Positions 26,201 to 34,932 of a stretch of DNA of 64,000 nt are shown piece after piece. Source of the DNA: Salinimicrobium terrae DSM 17865 (GTDB taxonomy: Bacteria; Bacteroidota; Bacteroidia; Flavobacteriales; Flavobacteriaceae); NCBI RefSeq assembly GCF_000424665.1, contig NZ_AUKI01000017.1, positions 186,001-250,000 on the forward strand, written 5' to 3'. The stretch's first letter is position 1. Each line of letters begins with the position of its first letter. The position numbers and the translations under genes were made by a program. Under the pieces are notes generated by a model, which saw only the letters and a list, made by a program, of their open reading frames with translations, had not been told where the DNA came from and made no database searches.

Positions 26201-26707
26201 GGACAAGCTGGGTATGAGCAATGCTTTGAGGTAACCATAGAGGGACCGACTCCTTTAGAAGCTTATTCTTCTGTAGATTATTCAAATAATACTGTGGCCT
26301 TTTCCTTAGATGGGGCCGATCTTTACAGGATAGAGCACAACGGCAAAATAATCACCACAACCCAATCAAGAGTGGTTATAGATCTTGAAACAGGTACCAA
26401 TAAGTTTTCTGTTTTCACAGATTCTGAATGTCAGGGTGTTTTTTATGAGGAGGTTCTAATGTCTGAAGAGGTTTTATTGTTCCCAAATCCAACCCGGGGT
26501 GATCTTAAAGTATACATTAATGGGATAGATACCAAAATAAATGTTGTCCTGACCGGTCTTAACGGGAATACATACATTTCTGAAGAAATGGAAATTCCTT
26601 CAGACAGAGTAATTCCACTTGACCTTACCAATTTTAGACAAGGAGTATATTTTCTTCAATTAAAATCTGCCACGGTAAGTAAAACTATAAAAGTCATTAA
26701 ATCATGA
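23294..26707 (+). CDS. Large secreted T9SS protein with three repeats of an uncharacterised VWDFGA domain
   Basis: A 1137-residue secreted protein. The start at 23294 gives a good signal peptide (to GYSQ near residue 22); the frame is open further upstream. Three about 170-residue domains beginning DVWDFGATQLDE lie at residues 30-199, 214-383 and 479-648. Copies 1 and 2 are almost identical even in DNA. About 90-residue beta modules follow copies 2 and 3 (VTESTASFDIDI; VTESTTTYNITI). Thrombospondin type-3 calcium repeats (DIDDDGILNGDDNC, DADNDGIGDVCEDDDGDGI) come near 830-880. The C-terminal 80 residues are a type IX secretion sorting domain (LFPNPTRGDLKVYING). No catalytic motif is recognised; the repeats may bind pectin. 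The stop overlaps the next ATG. Confidence 0.85.
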   Translation: MMKQLHFLCLFLFLGILTGYSQDQTSNLPDVWDFGATQLDEAQFDNMLTEDIINSWYDESITPGTAGHNLPDFTSGDLSFVGGGSDRLRTSNTNLTRYDDDIDDYEEFKGRVYINSSGATGRYFSLELDEGDQVTIYALTQNGNGNIHFEYMADPTLQDDVVAVGEELTELNFTAKAAGTYKIYDDTDKPSYFRIVRESVAQEVGSGGSSGLSDVWDFGATQLDEAQFDNMLTEDIINSWYDESITPGTAGHNLPDFTSGDLSFVGGGSDRLRTSNTNLTRYDDDIDDYEEFKGRVYINSSGATGRYFSLELDEGDEVTIYALTQNGNGNIHFEYMADPTLQDDVVAVGEELTELNFTAKAAGTYKIYDDNDKPSYFRIVRESFTYTTLTGNIDVANAEGIPSDYTIVFTNEAGDTWSSSVSGGAYSVDLPAGFTYDISLEGAEGYSISSESSLEVTESTASFDIDIMKDGAYNKDLADVWDFGATQLDESQFNNMLSKEIINSWYDESITPGTAGHTMPDFTAGDLSFTGGGSDRLRTVNTNLTRYDENINDYEDFKGRVYINSRGATNRYMSLNLNEDDKVSLWVLGQDGAGELHFEYVADPELQNDVVNVGGELQEVSFVAKANGTYHIYDTADKPSYFRIVREPATYVNLSGNVDVADAPGIPEDYSIVFSIEEGKTWNVKPSAGSYQVDLPIGFDYNISLEGVDGYIISNGTSLEVTESTTTYNITIEKVEIYSVTGSISGLGENIEDLNLIFTPDPDADAVYVPQPIIDIDAATYSVKLEPGIAYTITGEGVDGYYIPDNILQITGETASNIVFEAEPDGPYGDIDDDGILNGDDNCVSIPNPDQADADNDGIGDVCEDDDGDGIINFEDNCPDSPEGAIVDVFGCEIFNLAADNFNISVHDVSCNGNGDGSISVSAEDTSYTYNVSLSGAGTGSSTLLSSNEFSTEFESLAAGTYDICITVDGQAGYEQCFEVTIEGPTPLEAYSSVDYSNNTVAFSLDGADLYRIEHNGKIITTTQSRVVIDLETGTNKFSVFTDSECQGVFYEEVLMSEEVLLFPNPTRGDLKVYINGIDTKINVVLTGLNGNTYISEEMEIPSDRVIPLDLTNFRQGVYFLQLKSATVSKTIKVIKS
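23381..23890 (+). repeat. 510-bp direct repeat, copy 1
   Basis: Encodes the first VWDFGA domain. It aligns with 23933-24442 without gaps at an offset of 552 bp and only scattered single-base differences, for example GACCAG versus GACGAG. Confidence 0.9.
23933..24442 (+). repeat. 510-bp direct repeat, copy 2
   Basis: Encodes the second VWDFGA domain. The near-identity to copy 1 indicates a recent tandem duplication or gene conversion. The third domain (24728-25237) is clearly more diverged. Confidence 0.9.
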
Positions 26708-28554
26708 GAAATTCAATAAATATATACTCTGTAAAACTGCTTCTCATTTTTCTTATGGGTTCTCTAACAATTTCGTGCTCCAAGGATGATGATGCTGAGA
26801 TCATTGCACCTCTAACTCCCGGAGAGGCAGAACTTGTACTTCCGCTGAACAATACACAATGTGAAATAGGGGATGTTATAGCCAATATGGCCGAGGTGGC
26901 TTTTGAATGGAATGAAGCAAGCGATGCTGAAATGTATGATCTTGTGATCACCAATTTGAATACTCAGGAAGTCACACTTCGTCCTAATCTTACCACTACC
27001 TCGCTGGTGGTAAGACTTGAGAGAGGGAATCCATACACATGGAACGTTGTCTCAAAAAATTCAGGAGAAGAAACCACTACCTCAGATTCTCATAGGTTTT
27101 ATGTAGCCGGGGAACCAGGAACTAACAACGCACCTTTTCCGGCTACACTGGTGTCACCTGCTTCAGGTGTTACAGTATCTCCCGTTGATGGTATGGTTAC
27201 CTTAAATTGGGAAGCTGCTTCAACAGATATAGATGGAGACCCATTAACTTATACCCTTTTTGCAGACAAAGTAGATGGTAACCAGGAACCACCTGAAGAA
27301 TGGAAAGGTCTTACTGTTTCTTCTATGGAAGTAGAAGTGGAACCTAATACTATTTACTACTGGCGCATTGAAACCAGTGACGGTAAGAACACAGCATTCA
27401 GCAACACGCTTTCCTTTAGAACCGGAGAAAATACTTCCTCAGTAGAAGGTACAGTGGTAAGTACTTCTCAAGAGATCTTAGATGCTATCTCTGCAGCCGT
27501 TCCTGGTGAAAATATTTATATCCGTGGAGGTGATTATATTTTTGATTCTACCATAGAAATTAATACTAGTGGTAGTGCAGGTAATGTAATCTCATTGTTG
27601 GCTCATCCTAAGGATGACACGAGACCAAAATTCGATTTTTCCTCTATGTCAGAAAACTCCTCCAATAGAGGAATCCAATTAAATGCCAGTTACTGGTATA
27701 TTAAAGGGATCGATGTTTACAAAGCCGGCGACAATGGATTAAATATTACCGGTAATAACAATATGATTGAATTCTGTACTTTTTCAGAATGTGCAGATAC
27801 CGGGCTTCAGCTGGATAGTGGTGCATCTGACAACACAATTTTAAATTCCGATTCATATTTTAACGCCGACTCTACTCTTGAGAATGCCGACGGATTTGCA
27901 AGTAAATTAGACGTGGGTACCGGCAATAAATTTGTGGGTTGCAGGGCGTGGCAAAACCTTGATGATGGCTGGGATGGCTACTTAAGGAATGCAGATAACG
28001 TTACTACAATCTATGAGAATTGCTGGGCCATAGAAAATGGGTTTTTAAAAGACGGTACCCCGAGCGGTGGTGACGGGAATGGATTTAAAACCGGAGGAAG
28101 TGATGATAAGGATTTAAAACACGACGCTATTTACATCAACAGTATCGCAGTTGGTAATGCATCTGATGGTTTTGATCATAACAGCAACAGGGGTGAGGTG
28201 ATCTTATATAACTGCATAGCCTACGATAATGGCAGGAATTATGCCTTTGGTAGTACAAATCCCCTTGAAAACCTGGTCATAAAGAACAGTGTTGTCCTTG
28301 GAGAAGTGGGAAGCATAAATGCAACAAGTCTCGATGTTACAAACAACAGCTGGATGGAAGGTTTTGAGACTACCCCTGATGATTTTGTAAGCATAGATTA
28401 TTCAGAGATGACAGGCCCGAGAAAAGCCGATGGAAGTCTTCCTGATGTTAGTTTTTTCCATCTGGAGGCAGATAGTGATTTAATTGACAATGGAGTTGAT
28501 GTAGGCTTGCCGTACAACGGTTCAGCACCAGATCTTGGAGCATTTGAATATTAA
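26704..28554 (+). CDS. PL9 family pectate lyase lipoprotein
   Basis: A 616-residue lipoprotein (lipobox ending at C25, LTISCSKD). Two FnIII-like modules (about 40-130 and 145-245) precede a beta-helix from about 250 to the C-terminus. PL9 signatures are visible: ADGFASKL followed by GTGNKFVGCRAW and LDDGWDGY (about 395-426), then NGFKTGG near 460, where PL9 enzymes carry their catalytic lysine. The family cleaves polygalacturonate by beta-elimination, often exo-acting. The start codon overlaps the previous stop (ATGA), so the two are translationally coupled. Confidence 0.85.
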   Translation: MRNSINIYSVKLLLIFLMGSLTISCSKDDDAEIIAPLTPGEAELVLPLNNTQCEIGDVIANMAEVAFEWNEASDAEMYDLVITNLNTQEVTLRPNLTTTSLVVRLERGNPYTWNVVSKNSGEETTTSDSHRFYVAGEPGTNNAPFPATLVSPASGVTVSPVDGMVTLNWEAASTDIDGDPLTYTLFADKVDGNQEPPEEWKGLTVSSMEVEVEPNTIYYWRIETSDGKNTAFSNTLSFRTGENTSSVEGTVVSTSQEILDAISAAVPGENIYIRGGDYIFDSTIEINTSGSAGNVISLLAHPKDDTRPKFDFSSMSENSSNRGIQLNASYWYIKGIDVYKAGDNGLNITGNNNMIEFCTFSECADTGLQLDSGASDNTILNSDSYFNADSTLENADGFASKLDVGTGNKFVGCRAWQNLDDGWDGYLRNADNVTTIYENCWAIENGFLKDGTPSGGDGNGFKTGGSDDKDLKHDAIYINSIAVGNASDGFDHNSNRGEVILYNCIAYDNGRNYAFGSTNPLENLVIKNSVVLGEVGSINATSLDVTNNSWMEGFETTPDDFVSIDYSEMTGPRKADGSLPDVSFFHLEADSDLIDNGVDVGLPYNGSAPDLGAFEY

Positions 28555-28607
28555 GCTGTATAGTTAGTTAATAGGAAAAGCTTTTAGTTTAATGTATGTA
28601 TTATACT

Positions 28608-28657
28608 AATAGGCATTATCAATTGGATTTTTAATGATTCGGTTGATTTTGCCTATT
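28608..28657 (+). terminator. Possible hairpin after the PL9 gene
   Basis: AATAGGCA and TGCCTATT can pair around a 34-base A/T-rich loop, 54 bases after the stop. There is no T-run, so termination is uncertain. Confidence 0.3.
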
Positions 28658-28760
28658 AAATTTAAGTTGCTGGTGTTCCTGAAAGCGAAAAGGTCTGTAT
28701 TATATCAGTCTTTTAAAGTCTTCCAGAATAATTTCCGAAGAGAAAAAAATTAAAAAAAGT

Positions 28761-31016
28761 ATGCAGATTTCGTTTCAGAAAATAAAAATTTTGTTTGCCG
28801 TTCTACTATTGAGCCTGCCGGTGCAGGCCCAGCAGCTGGCTTTTCCCTCAGCCGAAGGGTTTGGCCGTTATGCCACAGGTGGTAGAGGCGGAATAGTTTA
28901 CACTGTAAATAACTTAAATGATGATGGTGAAGGCAGCCTTAGAAAGGGCATTTTAAAGGATGGACCCCGTACCATAGTTTTTGCTGTTTCAGGAACTATA
29001 GAGCTGGAGAGGCCGTTGGATATTAATAAAGGAGACCTCACTATTGCAGGACAAACCGCCCCTGGTGATGGAATAACTATCAAAGGCTATCCTTTGGCTG
29101 TAAAAGATGATAATGTTATCATTCGTTACATGCGCTTTAGGATGGGAGATGTCAAAGAAGTTGCCGATGATTCCTTTAAAGGAAGAGGTGTCAAAAATGT
29201 CATTTTAGACCATTGTTCCGTCAGCTGGGCAACAGATGAAAATGCTTCCTTCTATCAAAATAAGGATTTGACCATGCAGTGGTGCATTATTTCTGAAGCA
29301 CTAAATAGTTCTGTACATTCCAAAGGAGATCACGGTTACGGCGGAATCTGGGGAGGTGAAAATGTTTCCTTCCACCACAATCTTATTGCCAGCAACTACA
29401 GTAGAAATCCGCGCTTCAGCGGATCAAAGACTACAGAGAATCTTGAAGGTGAATTCGTTGACTTCAGAAATAATGTGATCTACAATTGGGCAGACAATAG
29501 CATTTACGGAGGTGAAAATGGCCGTTATAATATCGTCAACAATTATTTCAAGCCGGGTCCCGCAACAGAAGATCCTGAAAGAATTGTTGAACCCTACGCT
29601 CCTTACGGAAAGTTCTATGTCCATGGAAATGTTGTTGAAGGCTCAAAACAGGTGACAGAAAACAATTGGAACGGCGGAGTGGAGGGGGATGATCCTGAAG
29701 CAGCACGTGTTCATGAACCTTTTGACTTCAACAGTAATGTCGACACTCAGAACGCTCGTACTGCCATGGATTTGGTAATGAAGAAGGCCGGTGCAAGTTT
29801 AAAAAGAGACGCGGTAGATATTAGAGTGATCAATGAAACCAGAAGCGGGAAAGCCACTTACGGCAACGGAATTATAGATTCCCAGGAGCAGGTGGGAAGT
29901 TGGCCAAAGCTGAAAAGCGGAACTGCACCAGAAGATACCGATAAAGATGGTATGCCCGATGCCTGGGAAAAAGCAAAAGGTTTAGATCCTACTGAATTTA
30001 ACGCTAATGGCCACCAGCTTGACGATGGTTATACCAACCTGGAGGTTTATTTAAATGATCTCGTTGATGAGGATTCAGAAACTGCAGCGGTTGTAGCCCC
30101 AATTTATGATTATGTAGTGGCTGCCGATGGATCGGGAGATTTTGAGACGGTACTGGAAGCTATCGATGCAGTGCCCGATTTCAGAAAAAAGAGAACAAGG
30201 ATCTTTATCAAATCCGGGACTTATAAAGAGAAACTGGTGCTTCCAGCTTCCAAAACCCATGTAACTTTTATTGGTGAAGACAAAGATTCCACCATTCTTA
30301 CCTACGATGATTTTGCACAAAAACTGAATTCTTTTGGAGAAGAGATAGGTACTACCGGTTCTACTTCTTTCTATATTTTTGGAGATGGGTTCCACGCTAC
30401 CAATCTTACTTTTGAAAACAGTGCAGGTCCTATTGGACAGGCTGTCGCAGTACGAGTGGATGGAGATAAGGTCATTTTTGACAACTGCAGGTTTCTTGGG
30501 TATCAGGACACGCTTTATCCGCACGGTAGGAACAGCAGGCAATATTATCGCAACTGCTACATAGAGGGAACTACAGATTTCATTTTTGGATGGTCTACAG
30601 CCGTGTTTGAAGATTGCGAGATTTTCTCAAAAGAAGGTGGGCATTATATAACTGCGGCATCTACTGAAGAAGGTGCAGAATTTGGTTTCGTTTTCCTTGA
30701 CTGTACCCTAACGGGAGATGCGCCCAAAGAAAGCGTTTACCTGGGAAGACCTTGGAGACCCTTTGCACAGACCGTTTTTATTAACACAAGTATGGGCGAT
30801 CATATAAAAAAAGAAGGATGGCATAACTGGAATAAACCTCATGCTGAAGGAACTGTATGTTATGCTGAATTCGAAAATGCAGGACCGGGATGGGCACCAT
30901 CAGAACGAGTTGACTGGGCTATTTTGCTTACTCCCCAGGCAGCCAAAAAATATACTGTAAAAGAAATTCTTGGAGGATCAGACAACTGGGATCCTTCAGA
31001 AATTAAGAACCTCTAA
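28761..31016 (+). CDS. Bifunctional secreted pectate lyase (PL1) - pectin methylesterase (CE8)
   Basis: A 751-residue secreted two-domain enzyme with a signal peptide ending VQAQ. Residues about 25-385 are a PL1 beta-helix: GFGRYATGGRGG, GSLRKGI, the central NVILDHCSVSWATDE and HHNLIASNYSRNPRFSG. A short DTDKDGMPDAWE linker (about 392-403) resembles a calcium loop. Residues about 449-751 are a CE8 domain with GQAVAVRV, GYQDTLY near 580, GTTDFIFG near 603 and LGRPWRP near 660. Coupling the two lets it remove methyl esters and then cleave the chain. First gene of the cluster running to 37418. Confidence 0.92.
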   Translation: MQISFQKIKILFAVLLLSLPVQAQQLAFPSAEGFGRYATGGRGGIVYTVNNLNDDGEGSLRKGILKDGPRTIVFAVSGTIELERPLDINKGDLTIAGQTAPGDGITIKGYPLAVKDDNVIIRYMRFRMGDVKEVADDSFKGRGVKNVILDHCSVSWATDENASFYQNKDLTMQWCIISEALNSSVHSKGDHGYGGIWGGENVSFHHNLIASNYSRNPRFSGSKTTENLEGEFVDFRNNVIYNWADNSIYGGENGRYNIVNNYFKPGPATEDPERIVEPYAPYGKFYVHGNVVEGSKQVTENNWNGGVEGDDPEAARVHEPFDFNSNVDTQNARTAMDLVMKKAGASLKRDAVDIRVINETRSGKATYGNGIIDSQEQVGSWPKLKSGTAPEDTDKDGMPDAWEKAKGLDPTEFNANGHQLDDGYTNLEVYLNDLVDEDSETAAVVAPIYDYVVAADGSGDFETVLEAIDAVPDFRKKRTRIFIKSGTYKEKLVLPASKTHVTFIGEDKDSTILTYDDFAQKLNSFGEEIGTTGSTSFYIFGDGFHATNLTFENSAGPIGQAVAVRVDGDKVIFDNCRFLGYQDTLYPHGRNSRQYYRNCYIEGTTDFIFGWSTAVFEDCEIFSKEGGHYITAASTEEGAEFGFVFLDCTLTGDAPKESVYLGRPWRPFAQTVFINTSMGDHIKKEGWHNWNKPHAEGTVCYAEFENAGPGWAPSERVDWAILLTPQAAKKYTVKEILGGSDNWDPSEIKNL

Positions 31017-31026
31017 ATAGAATAAA

Positions 31027-32247
31027 ATGATGAATACTTTAAAATCGGGAATCTACTTATTTTCTTTGTTCATGGTTCTTGGAGCCTGCAAAGGGACCGA
31101 AGAAAATACACTTGCCACCACATCGACTCTTGAAGACGAAGAGCAAAAATACTCTACCTGGATGGCCAATTCAGAAATTAAAAGAAACCCCAAAGGATGG
31201 ACCCTGGACTTTAATGAAAAACCTAAATGGGAATATACCCACGGGCTCATCATGACTTCCATGGAGAAACTGCATGATGCTACAGGGGAAGAAAGATATC
31301 TTGACTACATCAAGAACTTTGCAGAATTCATGATCAATGAAGATGGGGAAATTAAAACCTATAAGCAGTCCGATTATAATATTGACCGCGTACAGGGAGG
31401 AAGATTCCTTATTGGTTTATATGAAGAAACCGGGGAAGAAAGGTATCGCAAAGCAGTTGAGATTCTAAGGGAGCAGATGAGAGAACATCCAAGGACTTCG
31501 GAAGGTGGTTTTTGGCATAAGAAAATTTATCCTTCTCAAATCTGGTTGGACGGGTTATATATGGGTTCTCCATTTCTCGCCCGTTATGCCGAAACCTTTG
31601 ATGAACCGGAACTTTTCGATGACGTGACTAACCAGTTTGCATTGGTAAACAAATACCATTATAGCGAAGAATCTGGTCTTTTCCATCACGCCTGGGATGA
31701 AAGTAGAGAGCAGCGTTGGGCAGATCCTGAAACCGGACTTTCTTCAAATTACTGGGGAAGAAGTATTGGTTGGTTTGCTATGGCCGTTGTGGACGTTTTG
31801 GATTTCCTTCCGCAAGGTCACCCCGATAGAGAAAATATTGTAGACATAGCGCAAAAACTGGCCGAAGGAATTGTGAGGTATCAGGATGAGACCGGGGTTT
31901 GGTATCAGGTGATGGATCAGGGAGAGCGGGAAGGAAATTATCTGGAGGCTTCAGCGTCCAGTATGTTCGCATATTTCCTCCTTAAAGGAGTAGATGAAGG
32001 TTATCTTGATCCTAAATACAGAGAAGCCGGAATCGAAGCTTATGAAGGAATTCTCGACCAGTTTATTGAAGAAAATGAGGATGGAACCATTAGTCTTACA
32101 GATGTAAATGGAGTTGCAGGCTTGGGAGGAGATCCTTACCGCGACGGCTCCTATGAATATTACATTAATGAAATTATACGAGATAACGATCCTAAGGGAG
32201 TGGGGCCATTTATTCTTGCTTCCCTGGAATATGAAGAACTTGAATAA
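31027..32247 (+). CDS. GH105 unsaturated rhamnogalacturonyl/galacturonyl hydrolase lipoprotein
   Basis: A 406-residue lipoprotein (lipobox ending at C21, LGACKG) with an alpha/alpha barrel. The catalytic aspartate lies in WLDGLYMG (about D174), and WGRSIGWFAMA, GVWYQV and LEASASSMFAYFL are GH105/YteR-like segments. The enzyme removes the 4,5-unsaturated uronate that lyases leave at the non-reducing end, giving free unsaturated uronate for the KdgF/KduI route. Ten bases after the PL1-CE8 gene. Confidence 0.9.
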   Translation: MMNTLKSGIYLFSLFMVLGACKGTEENTLATTSTLEDEEQKYSTWMANSEIKRNPKGWTLDFNEKPKWEYTHGLIMTSMEKLHDATGEERYLDYIKNFAEFMINEDGEIKTYKQSDYNIDRVQGGRFLIGLYEETGEERYRKAVEILREQMREHPRTSEGGFWHKKIYPSQIWLDGLYMGSPFLARYAETFDEPELFDDVTNQFALVNKYHYSEESGLFHHAWDESREQRWADPETGLSSNYWGRSIGWFAMAVVDVLDFLPQGHPDRENIVDIAQKLAEGIVRYQDETGVWYQVMDQGEREGNYLEASASSMFAYFLLKGVDEGYLDPKYREAGIEAYEGILDQFIEENEDGTISLTDVNGVAGLGGDPYRDGSYEYYINEIIRDNDPKGVGPFILASLEYEELE

Positions 32248-32268
32248 TAAATAATAGAATCAGTCAAT

Positions 32269-33273
32269 ATGAAGCTTACATCAAAATACTTAGTTTTTTC
32301 ATTTATTCTCGCAGTTATAGTAGGCTGTAAGGAAAACAAAGAAAACGAGGAGAATCTTATTGCAGAAGATATCGCTGTCGAACAGCAGACTTACGCTGAA
32401 CTTTCCGTAAAAACCGGAGGACAATGGGAAGGCCGGGAATACGTCGGCGGCACCTTTGAAAATGTACAGGAGTTAACTTTACCCGAAGACCATACAGATC
32501 ATTCATACTACATTAGGTATGAAGGCCCGGGTTGGGAAAATCCACAAGTGGGATACCGCCTGTACCTTGACTGGAGAAATGCAATAGATGTTTTCGGAAA
32601 GAAAACAGACACAATGGTCTTGCCACAAGTGGGCCAGGACGGTTTCGATTCTTACCACGAGGAAGCTCCCTGGGGTATGGATATTCTGAAAGCAGGAAAA
32701 TCTCTCGGAATTGGGAGCTACGGAAGATTTATGAACGATACTGTGGCACATTTCAGGAGCGTTGGCAACACCCGCGCACAGGTTTCTAATTCTGAAGCTT
32801 CTTCTCAAGTGGAAATTGAATATTCAGATTGGGCAACGGGTTCAGACACCGTAGATCTCACTACAACCCTTACAATTTTCCCTGAAGGTAGATTTACAAA
32901 AGCGACTTTAGATCTATCTGAACCTCTGGAAGGTTTAACAACGGGGATCGTAAAATTTGAAAATATCGATCTGCTTCAGAAGGAAAGTGATGGAGGAGAC
33001 TGGGCGTACATCGCAACCTATGGAAACCAAACTCTGGTAAACGATCAGGATAAACTTGGGATGGCACTTTTTTATAAGACAAATGAGGTTAAAGAAGTTA
33101 AAGAAGGTCCGCATGACCACCTCGTTATCTTTAACGAAACAGCAGAGCCTGTAACATATTACTTCCTTGCAGCCTGGGAACAGGAGCCGAGTGGGATCAC
33201 TACGCAAGAAGCATTTATGACCGAACTTGATGAGCACCTGAATACCCTACAGAACGCAGGAAAACTGGAATAG
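32269..33273 (+). CDS. DUF4861 lipoprotein
   Basis: A 334-residue lipoprotein (lipobox ending at C20, VIVGCKE). The body matches DUF4861: GPGWENPQVGYRLYLDWRNA, WGMDILKAGKSLG, GSYGRF and the YYFLAAWE strand near the end. The family is frequent beside GH105 in uronate-polymer loci and looks like a beta-sandwich carbohydrate-active fold, but has no function I can name. One base separates its stop from the GH43 start, indicating translational coupling. Confidence 0.75.
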   Translation: MKLTSKYLVFSFILAVIVGCKENKENEENLIAEDIAVEQQTYAELSVKTGGQWEGREYVGGTFENVQELTLPEDHTDHSYYIRYEGPGWENPQVGYRLYLDWRNAIDVFGKKTDTMVLPQVGQDGFDSYHEEAPWGMDILKAGKSLGIGSYGRFMNDTVAHFRSVGNTRAQVSNSEASSQVEIEYSDWATGSDTVDLTTTLTIFPEGRFTKATLDLSEPLEGLTTGIVKFENIDLLQKESDGGDWAYIATYGNQTLVNDQDKLGMALFYKTNEVKEVKEGPHDHLVIFNETAEPVTYYFLAAWEQEPSGITTQEAFMTELDEHLNTLQNAGKLE

Positions 33274-33274
33274 C

Positions 33275-34918
33275 ATGAAGAAATTGAGAATAATATCAGC
33301 AGTATTGATTTTTTCTCTTTTTGGAGGATCTACAGCCACTGCTCAGGAAAATGAAAATTTTACGTCTGAGGTTTGGGTGTCAGATCAGGGGGATAGTACT
33401 TATAAAAATCCGATTCTCCATGCAGATTATTCAGATCCCGATGTGGTGCGGGTGGGAGATGATTTTTATATGACTTCCTCTTCCTTTAATGCTGCACCGG
33501 CTTTGCCAATCTTACATTCTAAAGATTTAGTGAACTGGAAGCTGATTGGCCATGCTTTGGAACGTCAGGTACCAGATGAGCATTTCAGCACTCCGCAACA
33601 TGGGAATGGCGTTTGGGCTCCGGCTTTTCGTTATCACGAAGGTGAATACTACATCTACTGGGGAGACCCGGATTTTGGAATTTACATGGTAAAAACAAAA
33701 GACCCTGCGGGGGAATGGGAGAAACCCGTCCTGGTTGAAGCAGGAAAAGGACTAATTGATCCTGCACCACTATGGGATGAAGACGGGAAAGCTTATTTAT
33801 CTCATGCCTTTGCAGGAAGCCGTGCAGGAATCAAGAGCATTCTGGTGGTGAAGTCCATGAACTGGGAAGGCACTAAAACCACAGGAGCCGGAAAGATCGT
33901 TTTTGACGGTCATGAAGATCATCCAACAGTTGAAGGAACCAAGTTCTACAAAAAGGACGGTTACTACTACATTTTTGCTCCGGCTGGAGGTGTTTCCACC
34001 GGTTGGCAGCTCATTTTGCGCTCTAAGAATCCATATGGCCCTTATGAAGAGCACGTTTCTTTAGCACAAGGCGATACCGATATTAATGGCCCTCACAAGG
34101 GAGCATGGATTGAGCTTGAAAACGGCGAAGACTGGTTTCTTCATTTTCAGGATAAAGACGCTTATGGTCGAATAGTTCACATGCAGCCTATGACCTGGAA
34201 GGATGGCTGGCCCACGATGGGAGAAGATAAAGACGGAGATGGCACCGGGGAGCCGGTTATGTCTTACCGTAAACCAAATGTGGGGAAAACCTATCCTATT
34301 GTCACTCCAAAAGATTCAGATGAATTTGAAGGCAATGACATAGGTCTTCAATGGCAGTGGCAGGCAAACCCGAAAGCTACCTGGGCGTTCGCCAATCCTT
34401 CAAAAGGACAGTTGCGTTTGTATACTCAGCTTTTGCCTGAAGGTGCGTCAAATCTCTGGGATGCTCCAAGCCTGTTGTTGCAGAAATTTCCTGCAGAAGA
34501 ATTTACAACCACTACAAAACTGACTTTTAATCCTAATGAAGATCTGGAGAATGAAAAAGCCGGACTTATAGTAATGGGAAGATCGTATGCCTATGTTGCT
34601 TTGGAAAGCAGAAAGGACGGAATTTATGTTGTTTTTGCTGAAGCAGAAAATGCAGATGAAGGAAATCCGGAGCAAAAGAAACGGCTGAAAAAGCTTTCCG
34701 GCAACGAAGTTTATTTCAGAGTGGAAGTGGATAAAGGAGCCAGAACTACTTTCAGCTTTAGTGAAAACGGAAAGAACTTTTCAAAAGTAGATGAAGATTT
34801 TACGGCAAAAGAAGGGAAGTGGGTTGGTGCCAAAGTGGGATTATTTGCTACCAAAGAAAAAAAGATCAACGATTCCGGTTATGCCGATTTTGATTGGTTC
34901 AGGTTTTCCAAAAAGTAA
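33275..34918 (+). CDS. GH43 family glycosidase with C-terminal beta-sandwich
   Basis: A 547-residue secreted enzyme with a signal peptide ending TAQ near residue 24. A five-bladed propeller covers about 40-330. The base aspartate is in NPILHADYSDPDVVR near residue 52, the pKa-modulating aspartate in LIDPAPLWDEDG near 162 and the acid glutamate in TVEGTKFY near 220. Residues about 345-547 form a concanavalin-like module (DEFEGNDIGLQWQW), as in beta-xylosidase/arabinosidase GH43s. Likely trims arabinose, galactose or xylose side chains of pectin; the exact specificity cannot be read from sequence. Confidence 0.88.
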   Translation: MKKLRIISAVLIFSLFGGSTATAQENENFTSEVWVSDQGDSTYKNPILHADYSDPDVVRVGDDFYMTSSSFNAAPALPILHSKDLVNWKLIGHALERQVPDEHFSTPQHGNGVWAPAFRYHEGEYYIYWGDPDFGIYMVKTKDPAGEWEKPVLVEAGKGLIDPAPLWDEDGKAYLSHAFAGSRAGIKSILVVKSMNWEGTKTTGAGKIVFDGHEDHPTVEGTKFYKKDGYYYIFAPAGGVSTGWQLILRSKNPYGPYEEHVSLAQGDTDINGPHKGAWIELENGEDWFLHFQDKDAYGRIVHMQPMTWKDGWPTMGEDKDGDGTGEPVMSYRKPNVGKTYPIVTPKDSDEFEGNDIGLQWQWQANPKATWAFANPSKGQLRLYTQLLPEGASNLWDAPSLLLQKFPAEEFTTTTKLTFNPNEDLENEKAGLIVMGRSYAYVALESRKDGIYVVFAEAENADEGNPEQKKRLKKLSGNEVYFRVEVDKGARTTFSFSENGKNFSKVDEDFTAKEGKWVGAKVGLFATKEKKINDSGYADFDWFRFSKK

Positions 34919-34932
34919 TTAAAGAAAAAGTG

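Noticed and set aside
30075-30542. 155-codon minus-strand frame inside the PL1-CE8 gene
   Set aside because: It mirrors the CE8 coding sequence and has no recognisable domain.
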